Counted from the first letter of the stretch, positions 1-10,300 are shown. The stretch: 64,000 bases of DNA from Streptococcus sanguinis SK1 = NCTC 7863 (GCF_000194945.1 NZ_GL878511.1:248001-312000); one strand, 5' to 3'. The notes: generated from the letters alone by a model not told the origin. Numbers and translations: made by a program.

Positions 1-36
1 ATAGCTTGGTACAAAGAGCACGGCTACCTATCATAA
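1..36 (+). CDS. 3' end of an upstream gene (last 11 codons)
   Basis: Frame 1 reads an open stretch ending in [11 protein letters not shown] followed by TAA at 34-36. The aromatic-rich tail looks like a real protein end rather than random sequence, but only 11 residues are visible. The family cannot be named. No clear terminator follows before the rpoY promoter. Confidence 0.3.
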   Translation: MAWYKEHGYLS

Positions 37-125
37 GATTAAAAGTATCCAGAACAGGCATTTCAGGAATATGGAATCCGAATGCTTTCAGACTAAATCA
101 CTCTTACATTTTCTTATCTCCACCT

Positions 126-154
126 TTTACTATTCCCTTATTTTATGTTATAAT
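126..154 (+). promoter_or_regulatory. Sigma-A promoter of rpoY-rnjA
   Basis: TTTACT (126-131), a 17-bp spacer and a perfect TATAAT (149-154). Transcription would start near 161, giving a leader of about 108 nt before the rpoY start. This supports the short rpoY start over the longer in-frame reading that begins upstream of the promoter. Confidence 0.75.
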
Positions 155-206
155 CATTATAATTGTAACGAATCAGGATTAATCTACTACTCAGAATTGA
201 ATAAAA

Positions 207-233
207 GAAAACAGCTAATCAGCTGTTGTTTTC
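207..233 (+). terminator. Hairpin in the rpoY leader (terminator-like)
   Basis: AACAGCT-AATC-AGCTGTT forms a 7-bp stem with a 4-nt loop, followed by GTTTTC. It lies between the promoter and the rpoY ribosome binding site, so it could act as a weak attenuator or an RNA-processing/stability hairpin. The U-tract is short and no anti-terminator was seen. Confidence 0.35.
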
Positions 234-268
234 TGCAGGTTAATCATGAAAATATGAAAGGAAATGTA

Positions 269-499
269 ATGATTTACAAAGTTTTTTATCAAGAAACAAA
301 AGAGCGCAGTCCGCGCCGTGAAAAGACACGTGCCCTTTATTTAGATGTCGAAGCAGCTAATGAATTGGAAGGCCGCATTCAGGCTCGTAAGTTAGTCGAA
401 GAAAATACCCCTTACAATATTGAATTTATCGAGCTCTTGTCTGACAAACACCTCGAATACGAAAAAGAGTCAGGCACTTTTGAATTGACGGAGTTCTAA
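269..499 (+). CDS. rpoY: RNA polymerase epsilon subunit
   Basis: A 76-residue protein beginning [10 protein letters not shown], of the small Firmicutes RNA polymerase auxiliary (epsilon) subunit family, DUF1447. It binds core RNA polymerase and is always found directly upstream of RNase J1, as here (3 nt before rnjA). I chose the ATG at 269 because a GAAAGG ribosome binding site lies 7 nt upstream and because the family is about 70-76 residues long. The longer in-frame extension would begin upstream of the promoter. Both genes are likely co-transcribed and translationally coupled. Confidence 0.92.
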   Translation: MIYKVFYQETKERSPRREKTRALYLDVEAANELEGRIQARKLVEENTPYNIEFIELLSDKHLEYEKESGTFELTEF

Positions 500-502
500 C
501 CC

Positions 503-2185
503 ATGGCATATACCTTAAAACCCAAAGAAGTTGGCGTTTTTGCGATTGGTGGGTTAGGCGAAATCGGTAAAAACACCTACGGGATTGAATACCAAAATGA
601 AATTATCATCGTAGACGCCGGCATCAAGTTCCCAGAAGACGACCTGCTAGGAATTGACTATGTCATTCCTGACTACTCATATATCGTAGAAAATATTGAC
701 CGCGTAAAAGCTGTCCTCATCACCCACGGGCACGAGGACCATATCGGCGGTATTCCTTTCCTGCTCAAGCAAGCCAATGTTCCTATCTATGCTGGTCCTT
801 TGGCCTTGGCCCTCATTCGCGGCAAGCTAGAAGAGCATGGACTTTTGCGCGATGCCAAGCTCTATGAAATCAATCAAAACACAGAACTGCAGTTCAAGCA
901 TCTGAAAGCTACTTTCTTCCGGACAACCCACTCTATTCCTGAGCCCTTGGGAATTGTCATCCATACGCCGCAAGGTAAGATTGTCTGTACAGGTGACTTC
1001 AAGTTTGACTTTACACCAGTTGGTGAGCCGGCAGACCTGCACCGCATGGCTGCTCTTGGCGAGGAAGGCGTTCTCTGCCTCCTATCTGACTCGACCAATG
1101 CTGAAGTTCCAACCTTTACCAATTCCGAAAAAGTGGTCGGACAGTCTATCATGAAGATTATCGAAGGCATTCATGGACGGATTATTTTCGCCTCTTTTGC
1201 TTCCAATATCTTCCGGCTCCAGCAGGCAGCCGATGCTGCCGTTAAGACCGGTCGTAAGATTGCGGTCTTTGGCCGATCCATGGAAAAGGCTATTGTTAAC
1301 GGTATTGAGCTGGGCTATATCAAGGTTCCTAAAGATACCTTCATCGAGCCAAATGAACTCAAGGACTATCCAGCTGGCGAAGTGCTGATTATGTGTACTG
1401 GAAGTCAGGGTGAGCCGATGGCAGCACTATCTCGGATTGCCAATGGTACCCACCGTCAGGTTCAGCTGCAACCTGGAGATACAGTCATCTTCTCATCCAG
1501 TCCTATCCCTGGTAATACGACCAGCGTTAACAAGCTGATTAACATCATTTCCGAGGCTGGTGTAGAAGTGATTCACGGTAAGATTAACAACATCCACACC
1601 TCTGGACACGGTGGCCAACAAGAGCAGAAGCTCATGCTTCGCTTGATCAAGCCTAAATATTTCATGCCAGTCCATGGTGAATACCGTATGCAGAAAGTCC
1701 ATGCAGGCCTAGCCGTTGATACTGGAGTACCAAAAGACAATATCTTCATCATGAGCAATGGTGATGTGCTGGCTCTGACAGCTGACTCAGCTCGTATTGC
1801 CGGCAGCTTCAATGCTCAGGATATTTATGTTGATGGGAACCGCATTGGTGAAATCGGAGCTGCAGTCCTGCGCGACCGTAAAGACCTGTCAGAGGACGGT
1901 GTTGTTCTGGCTGTCGCAACGGTTGATTTTGAGTCCAAGATGATTTTAGCCGGTCCAGATATTCTCAGCCGTGGCTTTATCTACATGCGCGAATCAGGTG
2001 ACCTCATTCGCCAAAGCCAGCGTATCCTCTTCAATGCCATTCGCATTGCACTCAAGAATAAAGACGCCAGCGTCCAATCTGTCAGCGGCGCTATCGTCAA
2101 CGCCTTACGTCCTTTCCTCTACGAAAGTACCGAGCGCGAACCTATTATTATTCCGATGGTGCTTACACCAGACGAAGACAACTAA
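503..2185 (+). CDS. rnjA: Ribonuclease J1
   Basis: A 560-residue metallo-beta-lactamase/beta-CASP ribonuclease. The zinc-binding HGHEDH motif is at residues 75-80, followed by the RTTHS and TGD metal ligands and a beta-CASP region with VHGEY near residue 391. RNase J1 is a 5'-to-3' exonuclease and endonuclease central to mRNA turnover and rRNA maturation in Firmicutes. The ATG at 503 has GGAG nine bases upstream inside the end of rpoY. Full length for the family, no defects seen. It ends at a strong bidirectional terminator. Confidence 0.96.
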   Translation: MAYTLKPKEVGVFAIGGLGEIGKNTYGIEYQNEIIIVDAGIKFPEDDLLGIDYVIPDYSYIVENIDRVKAVLITHGHEDHIGGIPFLLKQANVPIYAGPLALALIRGKLEEHGLLRDAKLYEINQNTELQFKHLKATFFRTTHSIPEPLGIVIHTPQGKIVCTGDFKFDFTPVGEPADLHRMAALGEEGVLCLLSDSTNAEVPTFTNSEKVVGQSIMKIIEGIHGRIIFASFASNIFRLQQAADAAVKTGRKIAVFGRSMEKAIVNGIELGYIKVPKDTFIEPNELKDYPAGEVLIMCTGSQGEPMAALSRIANGTHRQVQLQPGDTVIFSSSPIPGNTTSVNKLINIISEAGVEVIHGKINNIHTSGHGGQQEQKLMLRLIKPKYFMPVHGEYRMQKVHAGLAVDTGVPKDNIFIMSNGDVLALTADSARIAGSFNAQDIYVDGNRIGEIGAAVLRDRKDLSEDGVVLAVATVDFESKMILAGPDILSRGFIYMRESGDLIRQSQRILFNAIRIALKNKDASVQSVSGAIVNALRPFLYESTEREPIIIPMVLTPDEDN

Positions 2186-2188
2186 AAG

Positions 2189-2221
2189 ATAAGCTTTGCT
2201 AGACTAGCAAAGCTTATTTTT
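2189..2221. terminator. Bidirectional terminator between rnjA and the AlkC-like gene
   Basis: Near-perfect inverted repeat: ATAAGCTTTGCTAG (2189-2202) against CTAGCAAAGCTTAT (2204-2217), with T-rich flank on the plus side and A-rich flank on the other. It ends rnjA, and its right arm contains the stop codon of the convergent gene. Confidence 0.8.
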
Positions 2222-2960
2222 CTGCTTTATTTTTTGTTCGCGAAGCATGCTTGATAATCCAAGCGCAACTCGGACTCAATTTTTCCTCTTGCCAAGATCC
2301 AATCACCCTCTCAAACTTTTCAGGATCTTCTTTATATAAATCATTCAGATTATTAGCGACACTTTTTTGGATGGATTTATCTGTGTCATCCTTTAGATTT
2401 GTCAAAATAGTAGTAAACTCATCAAAATAATCTAAGGCCACTGTCTGCTTCTTAGCCCAGGGCAGACGGATGCGCATGCACTCGCTTGCTAATCTGCGGA
2501 CGCGCATATTCTCATCTCGGCTCCACTCTAACAGTAAATCCATCGTAGCTTTAGGATAATTAGCCAGCAAGGGCCGCATGGAAAATTCTCCAGTAAATCG
2601 CTTGGTTAATTCCTTGCTGAAGGCGGCACTCAGATCGAATTCCTGACTTCCATAAAGTTCTACGTATTTGCCAATCGGCCACAACCAGTACCCTTCTGAG
2701 AACATACCCAAGCCGCCCTCTAACTCCGGACCAAGTATCTGCTCAAAAACCTTCAGAGAATCAGCATAAGAAAGCAGCAAGCATTCTTTGATACTCCTTG
2801 CCAGCAGCTCCTGACGCTGAGTAAATTCCAAAGCCTCTAGGTCGCTTTCAACTAGAGACATAAAATGCTGAGCATCAAATTTATCTGTGGCTTCTTGCAA
2901 ACGACGGCTCAAGTCCTCCGCATAAACCAAATCATAATAATCTTTAACCTTTTTCGCCAT
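2214..2960 (-). CDS. AlkC-like HEAT-repeat DNA alkylation repair protein
   Basis: A 248-residue all-helical protein. The RVRRLASECMRIRLPWA segment near residues 153-169 is the signature stretch of the AlkC/AlkD HEAT-like glycosylase superfamily (family form RRLASEGxRPRLPWA). Members excise alkylated bases (3-methyladenine, 3-methylcytosine) from DNA. Last of a minus-strand trio: the gene at 3053-3472 and a small ORF precede it, and that small ORF's stop overlaps this start. Catalysis is not demonstrated; streptococcal members are usually annotated only as DNA alkylation repair protein. Confidence 0.75.
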   Translation of the reverse strand: MAKKVKDYYDLVYAEDLSRRLQEATDKFDAQHFMSLVESDLEALEFTQRQELLARSIKECLLLSYADSLKVFEQILGPELEGGLGMFSEGYWLWPIGKYVELYGSQEFDLSAAFSKELTKRFTGEFSMRPLLANYPKATMDLLLEWSRDENMRVRRLASECMRIRLPWAKKQTVALDYFDEFTTILTNLKDDTDKSIQKSVANNLNDLYKEDPEKFERVIGSWQEEKLSPSCAWIIKHASRTKNKAEK

Positions 2961-3060
2961 AATTTCTAAATCCCCTTAACAGACTTCTCACTGCTTCTTC
3001 CTCTTTCTCTGCTAAATCTACATAAAAATTATCAAAGGATTTTAAATTACTATTACTCAA
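2944..3060 (-). CDS. Possible 38-codon small ORF coupling two genes
   Basis: A TTG-initiated reading frame (TTG at 3060-3058) with a GGAGGT ribosome binding site inside the end of the preceding gene. It overlaps that gene's stop codon, encodes a charged 38-residue peptide (starts LSNSNLKSFDNF, acidic patch EKEEEA) and stops inside the start of the AlkC-like gene. The geometry suggests translational relay. It could instead be a non-functional by-product; the peptide matches no family I recognise. Confidence 0.35.
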   Translation of the reverse strand: MSNSNLKSFDNFYVDLAEKEEEAVRSLLRGFRNYGEKG

Positions 3061-3472
3061 AAATCCTACCTCCTACATATAAATCATTTGCTAAAGACAT
3101 TGAATTTGGGACTACCTCATTATCTTTTACTAAAAAGGTGACATTCCAAGAAGAATCTTCAATATGATTGAATCTCCCATATACATTAACAATTTCTCCA
3201 GCGCCCCACGGAGTACCATTGCCTACTTCTTCCCAGTTTGTCTGGTTCCAATCTACCTGAACAGATTCAATCTTAGAATTTTGTGACTTGACAAAATCTT
3301 TGATTTCTTCCTCATGTTTTTTCAGTTCATCCAACTGCTTTTCTTTTATCGTTTGCAAGTCTGGCTTTTTGGTTATAATTTTATTTAAACTCTCCTGATT
3401 TCCAAGCAAAAAAGCTCCACCGATAATTCCTAAACTTACTAAAGCTATGGCTATTGTTTTCTGCATTTTCAT
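3053..3472 (-). CDS. Membrane-anchored small protein of unknown function
   Basis: A 139-residue protein with one N-terminal hydrophobic segment (about residues 5-24, IAIALVSLGIIGGAFLLG) without a lipobox Cys. A Lys/Glu-rich helical stretch (30-70) and a beta-rich C-terminal part with WNQTNWEEVGNGTPWG follow. The layout resembles small streptococcal membrane-tethered extracytoplasmic proteins. A Shine-Dalgarno AAAGGAA precedes the first ATG. It is upstream of, and probably co-transcribed with, the AlkC-like gene. I do not recognise the family. Confidence 0.6.
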   Translation of the reverse strand: MKMQKTIAIALVSLGIIGGAFLLGNQESLNKIITKKPDLQTIKEKQLDELKKHEEEIKDFVKSQNSKIESVQVDWNQTNWEEVGNGTPWGAGEIVNVYGRFNHIEDSSWNVTFLVKDNEVVPNSMSLANDLYVGGRIFE

Positions 3473-3512
3473 TTCTTATTCCTTTTAACAGTCATTATCA
3501 TTATTATAGCAT

Positions 3513-3540
3513 AAAAAACAGAAGCCAAATTGGCTTCCGT
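3513..3540 (-). terminator. Terminator of the GNAT gene
   Basis: GAAGCCAATTTGGCTTC hairpin (3521-3537) followed on the minus strand by a six-T run (complement of 3513-3518), directly after the stop codon of the gene at 3541-3960. Confidence 0.8.
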
Positions 3541-3960
3541 CTATTTGAGAATGGTTTCGTTTAATCGCTTGATAAAATGATATTTGGTAATGCCCTTTTG
3601 CGGGACATCTGTTAGACTGGCGTAGATTTCATAACCTTGCTTGATGTAAAAATCCTTGGCCTGATAAGATTTAGTGGACAAGGTAATATTAGTAGCTCCA
3701 ACTTCTGCAGCCTTTTCTTCTAATTCTGCCAGCAGGCTGGCTCCCAAACCTTTTTTCTGATGTTCTTTATCCACCACCAAAGCCTTGATATGAATGTTTC
3801 CCAGCACCTGTTGGGCATGGAGCAAGGCAATCAACCGGCCACCCTCCTCTCGCCTTAGATAATAATCTTGGGGTTCAAGTTTTTCAAGCATACCTGAACC
3901 AAAACTAGCCTCATATTGCTCATCAAAAACCCGCTTTATAAAATCATGAAATTTTTCCAT
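3541..3960 (-). CDS. GNAT family N-acetyltransferase
   Basis: A 139-residue single-domain acetyltransferase. The acetyl-CoA pyrophosphate-binding motif is visible as VVDKEHQKKGLGASLL (Q-x-x-G-x-G, about residues 73-88), and KDFYIKQGY near residue 115 is the usual beta5-alpha4 region. Substrate cannot be predicted. It lies downstream of glnA but is separated from it by a terminator, so it is probably transcribed alone or by read-through. Confidence 0.82.
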   Translation of the reverse strand: MEKFHDFIKRVFDEQYEASFGSGMLEKLEPQDYYLRREEGGRLIALLHAQQVLGNIHIKALVVDKEHQKKGLGASLLAELEEKAAEVGATNITLSTKSYQAKDFYIKQGYEIYASLTDVPQKGITKYHFIKRLNETILK

Positions 3961-3977
3961 CTTTCTCCTCCTCCACG

Positions 3978-4008
3978 AAAAAGCAGGGGATATGCCAATC
4001 CTCCTGCT
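3978..4008 (-). terminator. Terminator of glnR-glnA
   Basis: On the minus strand AGCAGG (complement of 4003-4008) pairs with CCTGCT (complement of 3982-3987) and is followed by a run of five T, shortly after the glnA stop codon. Confidence 0.65.
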
Positions 4009-4014
4009 CTAAGT

Positions 4015-5361
4015 TTAGTATAAATCCAGATAATTATCCACTTCCCATTGGGAGACAAAGGTTGCATAGCTAGCCCACTCGATACGCTTAGCTTCTAAGA
4101 AGCTCGTATAGATATGCTCGCCAAGTGCTGCTTTCACAACTTCGTCTTCTGTCAAGGCCTTCAAGGCATTGTGAAGAGTTGATGGCAGGTCTGTAATTCC
4201 TGCTTCCTTACGCTCTTCTGGAGTCATGATGTAGATATTCTCTTCGATTGGGGCTGGAGCTTCGATTTTATTCTCAACACCGTGCAGGCCAACTTCCAAG
4301 AGAACAGCCATAGCGATATATGGATTGGCCATCGGATCAACCGAACGCAGCTCCAAGCGAGTACCCATACCACGAGAAGCTGGCACGCGCACCAACGGTG
4401 AACGATTGCGTCCTGCCCAAGCAATATAAACTGGCGCTTCATAGCCAGGAACCAGACGTTTGTATGAGTTAACCGTTGGATTCATGATAGCTGTGTAGTT
4501 ATAAGCATGGTTAATCAAACCACCCAAGAAATGGTAGGCTGTTTCTGACAGCTGCATACCCTTTGGATCTTCTGGATCGAAGAAGGCATTATTTCCGTCT
4601 TGATCAAAGAGGGACATGTTACAGTGCATACCAGATCCCGCAATGCCAAACTTAGGCTTAGCCATAAAGGTCGCATAAAGGCCGTGCTTACGAGCAATAG
4701 TTTTCACAACCAGCTTAAAAATCTGAATCTTATCACAAGCACGAAGCACTTCGTCATACTTAAAGTCAATCTCGTGCTGGCCGACTGCTACCTCATGGTG
4801 ACTAGCTTCTACTTCAAAGCCCATCTTGGTCAGGACATTGACGATTTCCCGACGGGTATTATCTGCCAAGTCTGTCGGCGCCAAGTCAAAATAACCACCC
4901 TTGTCATTTACTTCCAGCGTCGGGTCCCCATTTTCATCCAACTTAAAGAGGAAAAACTCTGGCTCTGGTCCGAGGTTAAAGGATTTGAAGCCCAGCTCTT
5001 CCATATGCTTGAGGGCGCGCTTGAGGTTACTGCGAGGATCCCCTAGAAACGGTACATGATCTGTCGTATAAACATCGCAAATCAAACCCGCTACACTGCC
5101 GTTTTCATCTCCCCAAGGAAAGACTGTCCAAGTATCCAAATCAGGATAAAGATACATATCTGATTCATTGATACGGACAAAACCTTCGATGGAAGAACCA
5201 TCAAACATGGCTTTATTGGATAAGACCTTGTCAAGCTGTTCATCCGTGGCAGGAATTTCCACATTCTTCATAGTCCCTAAAATATCAGAGAACATAAGAC
5301 GAATAAAGGTAACATTTTTCTCTTTTACTTCGCGACGGATATCAGCTGCTGTAATAGACAT
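4015..5361 (-). CDS. glnA: Glutamine synthetase type I
   Basis: A 448-residue glutamine synthetase of the Firmicutes GSI-alpha type, making glutamine from glutamate, ammonia and ATP. Visible motifs are the N-terminal [10 protein letters not shown] beta-grasp region, metal-binding GPEPEFFLF, the ATP-binding [19 protein letters not shown], and [13 protein letters not shown]. Length is normal for streptococci. It is the second gene of the glnR-glnA operon, 31 bp behind glnR. In this family the feedback-inhibited enzyme also controls the GlnR repressor. It ends at its own terminator. Confidence 0.97.
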   Translation of the reverse strand: MSITAADIRREVKEKNVTFIRLMFSDILGTMKNVEIPATDEQLDKVLSNKAMFDGSSIEGFVRINESDMYLYPDLDTWTVFPWGDENGSVAGLICDVYTTDHVPFLGDPRSNLKRALKHMEELGFKSFNLGPEPEFFLFKLDENGDPTLEVNDKGGYFDLAPTDLADNTRREIVNVLTKMGFEVEASHHEVAVGQHEIDFKYDEVLRACDKIQIFKLVVKTIARKHGLYATFMAKPKFGIAGSGMHCNMSLFDQDGNNAFFDPEDPKGMQLSETAYHFLGGLINHAYNYTAIMNPTVNSYKRLVPGYEAPVYIAWAGRNRSPLVRVPASRGMGTRLELRSVDPMANPYIAMAVLLEVGLHGVENKIEAPAPIEENIYIMTPEERKEAGITDLPSTLHNALKALTEDEVVKAALGEHIYTSFLEAKRIEWASYATFVSQWEVDNYLDLY

Positions 5362-5392
5362 TAAATTTCTCCTTGTAATTCAAACAAAATAG

Positions 5393-5758
5393 CTATGGTC
5401 GACGCATCTGACCAAAGGTTGGCAGAGAAGAAGCAAAACGGCCTTGCTGCAAGATGTCATGATGCAGAGCACGGCGGACATCTTTTTCACTAATGGTCTT
5501 ATGGGACTTGGCTTCACGCTCAGCATATTTCCTCTTAATTGCAGCGATATTATAACCTTCTGAAATATAATCTTTAATTTCTAAAAGGCGGTCCATATCA
5601 TTCAAAGAATACATCCGACGATTGCCCTCATTCCGAGCAGGGGTAATCAGATTCTGATCTTCATAATAACGGATCTGACGGGCAGATAGGTCCGTCAGTT
5701 TCATAACACTGCCGATGGGAAAGACTGCCATGTTTCGGCGAAACTCTTTTTCCTTCAT
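5393..5758 (-). CDS. glnR: MerR-family nitrogen regulator GlnR
   Basis: A 121-residue MerR-type regulator. The winged HTH spans residues 13-80, with LSARQIRYYEDQNLITPAR as the recognition region. The short C-terminal tail senses feedback-inhibited glutamine synthetase. GlnR represses glnRA and other nitrogen genes when glutamine is plentiful. Its own promoter carries an exact GlnR box (5816-5832), so autoregulation is expected. Confidence 0.95.
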   Translation of the reverse strand: MKEKEFRRNMAVFPIGSVMKLTDLSARQIRYYEDQNLITPARNEGNRRMYSLNDMDRLLEIKDYISEGYNIAAIKRKYAEREAKSHKTISEKDVRRALHHDILQQGRFASSLPTFGQMRRP

Positions 5759-5779
5759 TCAAATTCCTCTCTACGCACT

Positions 5780-5808
5780 ATTATAGGACGAAATAAATCT
5801 TATGTCAA
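5780..5808 (-). promoter_or_regulatory. glnRA promoter
   Basis: On the minus strand TTGACA (complement of 5803-5808), a 17-bp spacer and TATAAT (complement of 5780-5785): a consensus sigma-A promoter 21 bp upstream of the glnR start. Confidence 0.88.
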
Positions 5809-5815
5809 GAAATAA

Positions 5816-5832
5816 TGTTAGATTTTCTTACA
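5816..5832. promoter_or_regulatory. GlnR operator
   Basis: TGTTA-GATTTTC-TTACA is an exact match to the TGTNAN7TNACA GlnR consensus. It lies 7 bp upstream of the glnRA -35 hexamer, where GlnR boxes of streptococcal glnRA operons are known to sit. Confidence 0.88.
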
Positions 5833-5838
5833 CAGATT

Positions 5839-6363
5839 TTATTTTTTCTTTTCAAAGATGGTTCGCAGCCGATCTATATCAGAATTTACCAGAATCGCAA
5901 CAAAGACTCCCATAAAGGTTTCAAAGATTCTGGCAAAGACATACAAGATGGTATCTTCCGGCCGAATAGACAGGGTAATAATCAGCATGGCAGATACTCC
6001 GCCAATGACTCCCGCCTTGTTGTTCATAGCGACATTGGTCATGATTGTCAGCATAGTACAGACCGGTACCAAAAGGAGGGTGACCCAATACTGCTCCTTA
6101 AAGACACTATTGGCAATGAAAAAGAGCAGAGCGTAAAAACCACCGATGCTGTTTCCTAAGATTCGCGATGTCCCGAAGTGGACACTCTTATCAAAATCCT
6201 CACGAAGACTAAAGACTGCCGTCAAAGCACCGATTTGCAGCCCTTTCCAACCAAAAAGCCCAAAGAGCAGTAGAATGATGAAAACAGCCAGACCGGTTTT
6301 AAAGGTACGCATGCCCAGACGAAATTTCGATTTATCAAACTTGTACTTATTGAAATAACTCAT
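5839..6363 (-). CDS. FUSC/aromatic acid exporter family membrane protein
   Basis: A 174-residue integral membrane protein with about four hydrophobic segments: FKTGLAVFIILLLFGLFGW; the GALTAVFSLREDFDKS motif region; the segment YWVTLLLVPVCTMLTIMTNV; and IIGGVSAMLIITLSI-like. RTFKTGLAVF and the SLREDFDKSVHFGTSRILGNSIGG stretch are typical of the aromatic acid exporter / DUF939 family (short streptococcal form). Its substrate is unknown. It ends only 7 bp from the GlnR box and could read through into glnR. Confidence 0.72.
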   Translation of the reverse strand: MSYFNKYKFDKSKFRLGMRTFKTGLAVFIILLLFGLFGWKGLQIGALTAVFSLREDFDKSVHFGTSRILGNSIGGFYALLFFIANSVFKEQYWVTLLLVPVCTMLTIMTNVAMNNKAGVIGGVSAMLIITLSIRPEDTILYVFARIFETFMGVFVAILVNSDIDRLRTIFEKKK

Positions 6364-6497
6364 TAGTCTCCTTCCAGGAAATCCTCCCTCTCTTCATTTT
6401 AACATATTTCGTCTCAAAAAAACTCTTTCTGCTCAGGACTTTTCTCGCACAAAGAAAAAGCTCTATCAGCTAGCGCATCAAGAGCTATCGACTATTT

Positions 6498-6525
6498 AAA
6501 AGCTGAGACATTATCTGTCCCAGCC
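6498..6525 (-). terminator. Terminator of the LysM-CHAP gene
   Basis: On the minus strand GCTGGGACA-GATAA-TGTCTCAGCT (complement of 6501-6525) folds with one G-U pair and runs into TTTTAAAT. Confidence 0.65.
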
Positions 6526-6539
6526 GCGTTTTTATTTCT

Positions 6540-7205
6540 TTAGTTTGGATAAATGTAGGTAACTCCACCCATAAATTCATTCGGATTAAAGTAGCCACGA
6601 TAGTTGTTAATTTGCTTTTGGCGATTGTAGTTGGCTTCCAAGACTTGAATAGAGCTGTCGCTTTGCACATCTGTCACATAAGCAACATGTCCGTATTCGC
6701 CACCATCCCAAACTGCAATAGCGCCTGGTACTGGAACATTTCCTGTTGCATAACCCTGAGCACCAGCATTGATTGCCCAAGTATTAGCATTCCCCCACCA
6801 GTTGCTTGCCCAGGGAGCCATTTCTTTCACGCCCCAGGTACATTGGCCGATTGGGTAAGAATTGCCATAGTCAGTTGGCGTATTTAAGACAACATCTTCA
6901 GTATCAGATACCAAAGCAGCATCACTTGTCGCTTTATAAGCTGGAGCGCTGTAAGGATTGTAAGTCTGAGCCAAAGCAGTGCCATTTACTTGCAACACAT
7001 CCCCTGGGTTAATCGTATCAAAAATTGTCTTTCCATTATTGGCAGCAAGTTCGTAAGGATTCATTCCATTTGCACTAGCAATGGCAAAAAAAGAGTCCCC
7101 TTGCTGGACAACATAAGAATCTGCATGAACAGCTTGAGCGCCGATTGTCGCCAAAAAAGCTGTGGAAGTTAAACCAAGAGTCGCTTTAGCAAATGTTTTT
7201 TTCAT
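6540..7205 (-). CDS. Secreted LysM-CHAP peptidoglycan hydrolase
   Basis: A 221-residue exported protein. The Sec signal peptide covers about residues 1-28 (cleavage near AVHA-DS), and the LysM domain residues 30-74 (SYVVQQGDSFFAIASANG). A linker leads to a C-terminal CHAP domain from about residue 112. The catalytic Cys122 (GQCTWG), His173 (YGHVAYV) and a polar residue at 190-192 (LEANYN) are visible, so it should be an active amidase or endopeptidase. This architecture is shared by streptococcal cell-separation and murein-remodelling enzymes. It is monocistronic and followed by a terminator. Confidence 0.88.
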   Translation of the reverse strand: MKKTFAKATLGLTSTAFLATIGAQAVHADSYVVQQGDSFFAIASANGMNPYELAANNGKTIFDTINPGDVLQVNGTALAQTYNPYSAPAYKATSDAALVSDTEDVVLNTPTDYGNSYPIGQCTWGVKEMAPWASNWWGNANTWAINAGAQGYATGNVPVPGAIAVWDGGEYGHVAYVTDVQSDSSIQVLEANYNRQKQINNYRGYFNPNEFMGGVTYIYPN

Positions 7206-7343
7206 AAATGTGTTTCTCCGTATAATTTGATGATAAAAAAATCATACAATATTTACATGTCAGTTTTTTTAGAGTTATGTTTTTGTCATGTTACAAATGA
7301 TTTAGACTTTTGCTACATGAGATTTAGCAGTATTTTTAAAGAT

Positions 7344-7366
7344 AAAAGGCTAGGGATTCCCTAGCC
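7344..7366 (-). terminator. Terminator of the antigen I/II gene
   Basis: GGCTAGGGAATCCCTAGCC on the minus strand (complement of 7348-7366), followed by TTTTATC; directly downstream of the adhesin stop codon. Confidence 0.65.
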
Positions 7367-7376
7367 TCATCTATTA

Positions 7377-10300
7377 TCAGTCTTCTTTACCCTTCAATTT
7401 TCCTAGACCTAAAGCACCAATAATGGCTGCTAAACCTAGATATGGCAGATAGACTGTATCTTTGGCTCCCGTTTCTGGCAGAAGAGAAACAGGAATCTTT
7501 TTAGCTGCTGAAGTTGGATTGGCTCTTCTTGGATCGTTTACATCTGAAACAAGCAGATGCTGTGCCTTAGGAGTGACTGTTGTAACCGTATTTGAAGCAT
7601 AGACTACATGATTGACAGTATTAATGTAGGTATTTTCAAAAGTACCCGCAGCAATCCGCTTCATCTGTAGATAGGTTTCAGCCTGAAAAGCTGAATCCAG
7701 AGAAATAGTCTCTAAGAATTCTTCCTTGAAACGAATAGAAATCAAGCCTTTCTCAAGATCAATATTCGCAGCTGTATACTCAGTCAAATCTGTACCAGCC
7801 TTTATCACCTTACCATCTTTGAGCGTGATGTCCACTTTGGCAAAGGTTTTGTAAGCACCCATGTACTCATCTCCTCGTTGGTCATAATCATCCACAAAGC
7901 TATAGTCTGTCAAACCTTCAGAGTGGTTAGCAGGGATCAAGCCTCCGATGAGACGGTAGTTAAAGTGCCGTCCCAAAGTCAGTTCCTTGCCATCCAAGTT
8001 TTCTGCACTTGTCGGATCAAGGCTCAGGGTAATATCTTTTTCAGGACTGATTTTAGGAACATTGTTGACGACTACGTCTGTCGCATAACCATTTCCAAAG
8101 TCAATTTGATAAGCCTTGTTCTCGAATTTACCACCTGTGCGGCCCATTCCTTCTTTGACTGCCATAGGACTTGTTATCGTCAAAGACTTACCTGTTACGA
8201 CATAGTGGTCATAAAAGGCTTGGTCATCGTCTGCTGCAAAGAGTTGGAAAGAACCTTTAACAGTGACATTCGCCTTTTGAAGGAGCTCTCGAACTGCTGC
8301 AGGGGCTTTTTCAAGGCTCTCGTAGTGGGTCACTGTCACACCTGCCACAGCCTTGCCATCTGCATCTACTAGCTTGACTAATTCCGGACGAAGTTCAAGT
8401 GCTTCTTCCGGATAGTCATCTACATAGTAGAAACCTTTTTGAATCGTGCTCTTAGATGACTTGTCACCCTTATACTGATCCAAATCCCAAGTCAGCTCGT
8501 AGTAATTGGTCGAACCAGCCAAGACTTCCTTGCCATCAATCACCAATCCTGCCTTGTTTTTATTGACCTTGGTTGGTTTGATGTAATTATTGCTAGGATT
8601 GTCTGAATCATCAGGCTTGCCTGGCGTGGTCACGCGTACTACGTTTGAGCGAACACCATAGGCATCATTGACTGTCAGGGTGAAATTATTAGTATAAGTT
8701 GCGCCATCATTGAGTACTCGGCCAACCACTGTTGGAAAGAGCGTAGCAACTTCTTTGGTCCTATCAGCGTTATAAGTAGCTAGCGTTGCTGCAGTTGCTT
8801 TAAATGTCACTGTGTGACCAGCCTTATCATAGCTGACGTCAAAACCTGCACTAGCAGCTTTTGTTGCTTCTAAGTCAACTTCATAACCACTTGGCAACGG
8901 ATCAGCAATGACAAAGGAAGTCGTCTCACTGCGTCCAGCTGGAAGAGCTTCTGTCTTTAGAGCAAACTGAACAACGGACTGCTTAGCCACCAGAGTCTTA
9001 TCAATATTGGTGCCTTGGTCATTTTGAATCTCTTTATGAATCTGCGGCTGAGATCGCAAGAGATGATAATGATAGTGCACAGTCGGAGCTACAGGCGCTG
9101 CTGGCTCTTTTTGATAAACAGGCTCTGTTGATGAGGTTGGTAGCGGGCTATAAGTTGGTTCTACCGGTTTATTAGGCTCCGGTGTTTCTGGTGTACGAGT
9201 TGGCGCTTCCGGCTCCTTATCATAAGTCGGTGCTGCCGGAGGTGTTGGAAGAGCCTTCGGTGTTGGTGCAGTTGGAGCTGGAACCAAAGGCTTAAGCGCT
9301 TCTTCACTTGGCACTGCAGGAGCTGTAGGAGCTACGGGCGCTTCCGGTTCTTCTACTGTAATAATTGGCAGATCAGTCGCTCGGATATCACCATTAATCG
9401 CAAACCAAATATTTGGTTTCTTAGGAGCTAACTTATCAGCCCTACGTGGATCAGTAGCCTCTGGCTGGCCTAACACTTCAGAAGAGGAAATTGTTCCAAT
9501 CGTCATACTGTTGGTCGTGCCAGAAATTTCTACCGCTCCTGCTCCATACCATGAATTCGGAGCATCTGTAGTGTCCCAGCCTGAGTCCGGCTGACTATTC
9601 TTATACATGGTGAAGCGAGATCCGCCAACATCTTTTTTGAAGTTTTCAGACTCAGTCGCATAGATTTGGCCGTTCTTTTCACCAACTGATGAACCCGAAA
9701 TCTTGTTGAAAGTTCCGGTATAATCTTTGGCCATTTCGATAGAATTAGCTTCACGGTTGAGGGAAGCCACGGACATCAAAGCCTGATCAAAATTAATAGG
9801 TTGGCCTTTATCATCATAAAAGACAAATTCCGTCTTCACAAAGAGAGAGGTTGCATCTTCAAAATTTCCTGTATAAGCTGAAGCAAAAACTCCCATTGTC
9901 GGGTCTTTAAAAATACCTAACCAGGCCTTATCATTGCGGAATTGAGAGCTTGGATCAAGGGTATAAGTATAGACAATTTTAGAAACTTTTTTCCCTCGAT
10001 AATAAGTCCCCTGGAGATTTGTATAGGTTGCTGTAGCAGACTCACCACGACGCAACAAGACAGAAGACCATTCAGTTGGCCCTTTACCGCTTGTTACGTT
10101 AGAACTGTAGCCTGCATACTTGCCAACTGTACCAAAGCTTTCCTGCTGGTTGGTCTGATAGTTAGCATTTTGAATATCTGTTACTTTGAAGTTGTCCAGT
10201 TGGAAGAATTTCTTAGAAAACTCTGCAGTATTCTTTACAGCGGCTTCCATACCAGCATAGCTGACAAACTCACCAGTTGTAGTCAGTGACAAATTAGCAT

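Noticed and set aside
7206..7376. WalR (VicR)-type direct repeat upstream of the LysM-CHAP gene
   Set aside because: TGTAAC- and TGTAAA-like half-sites are present, but no pair has the required 5-bp spacing.
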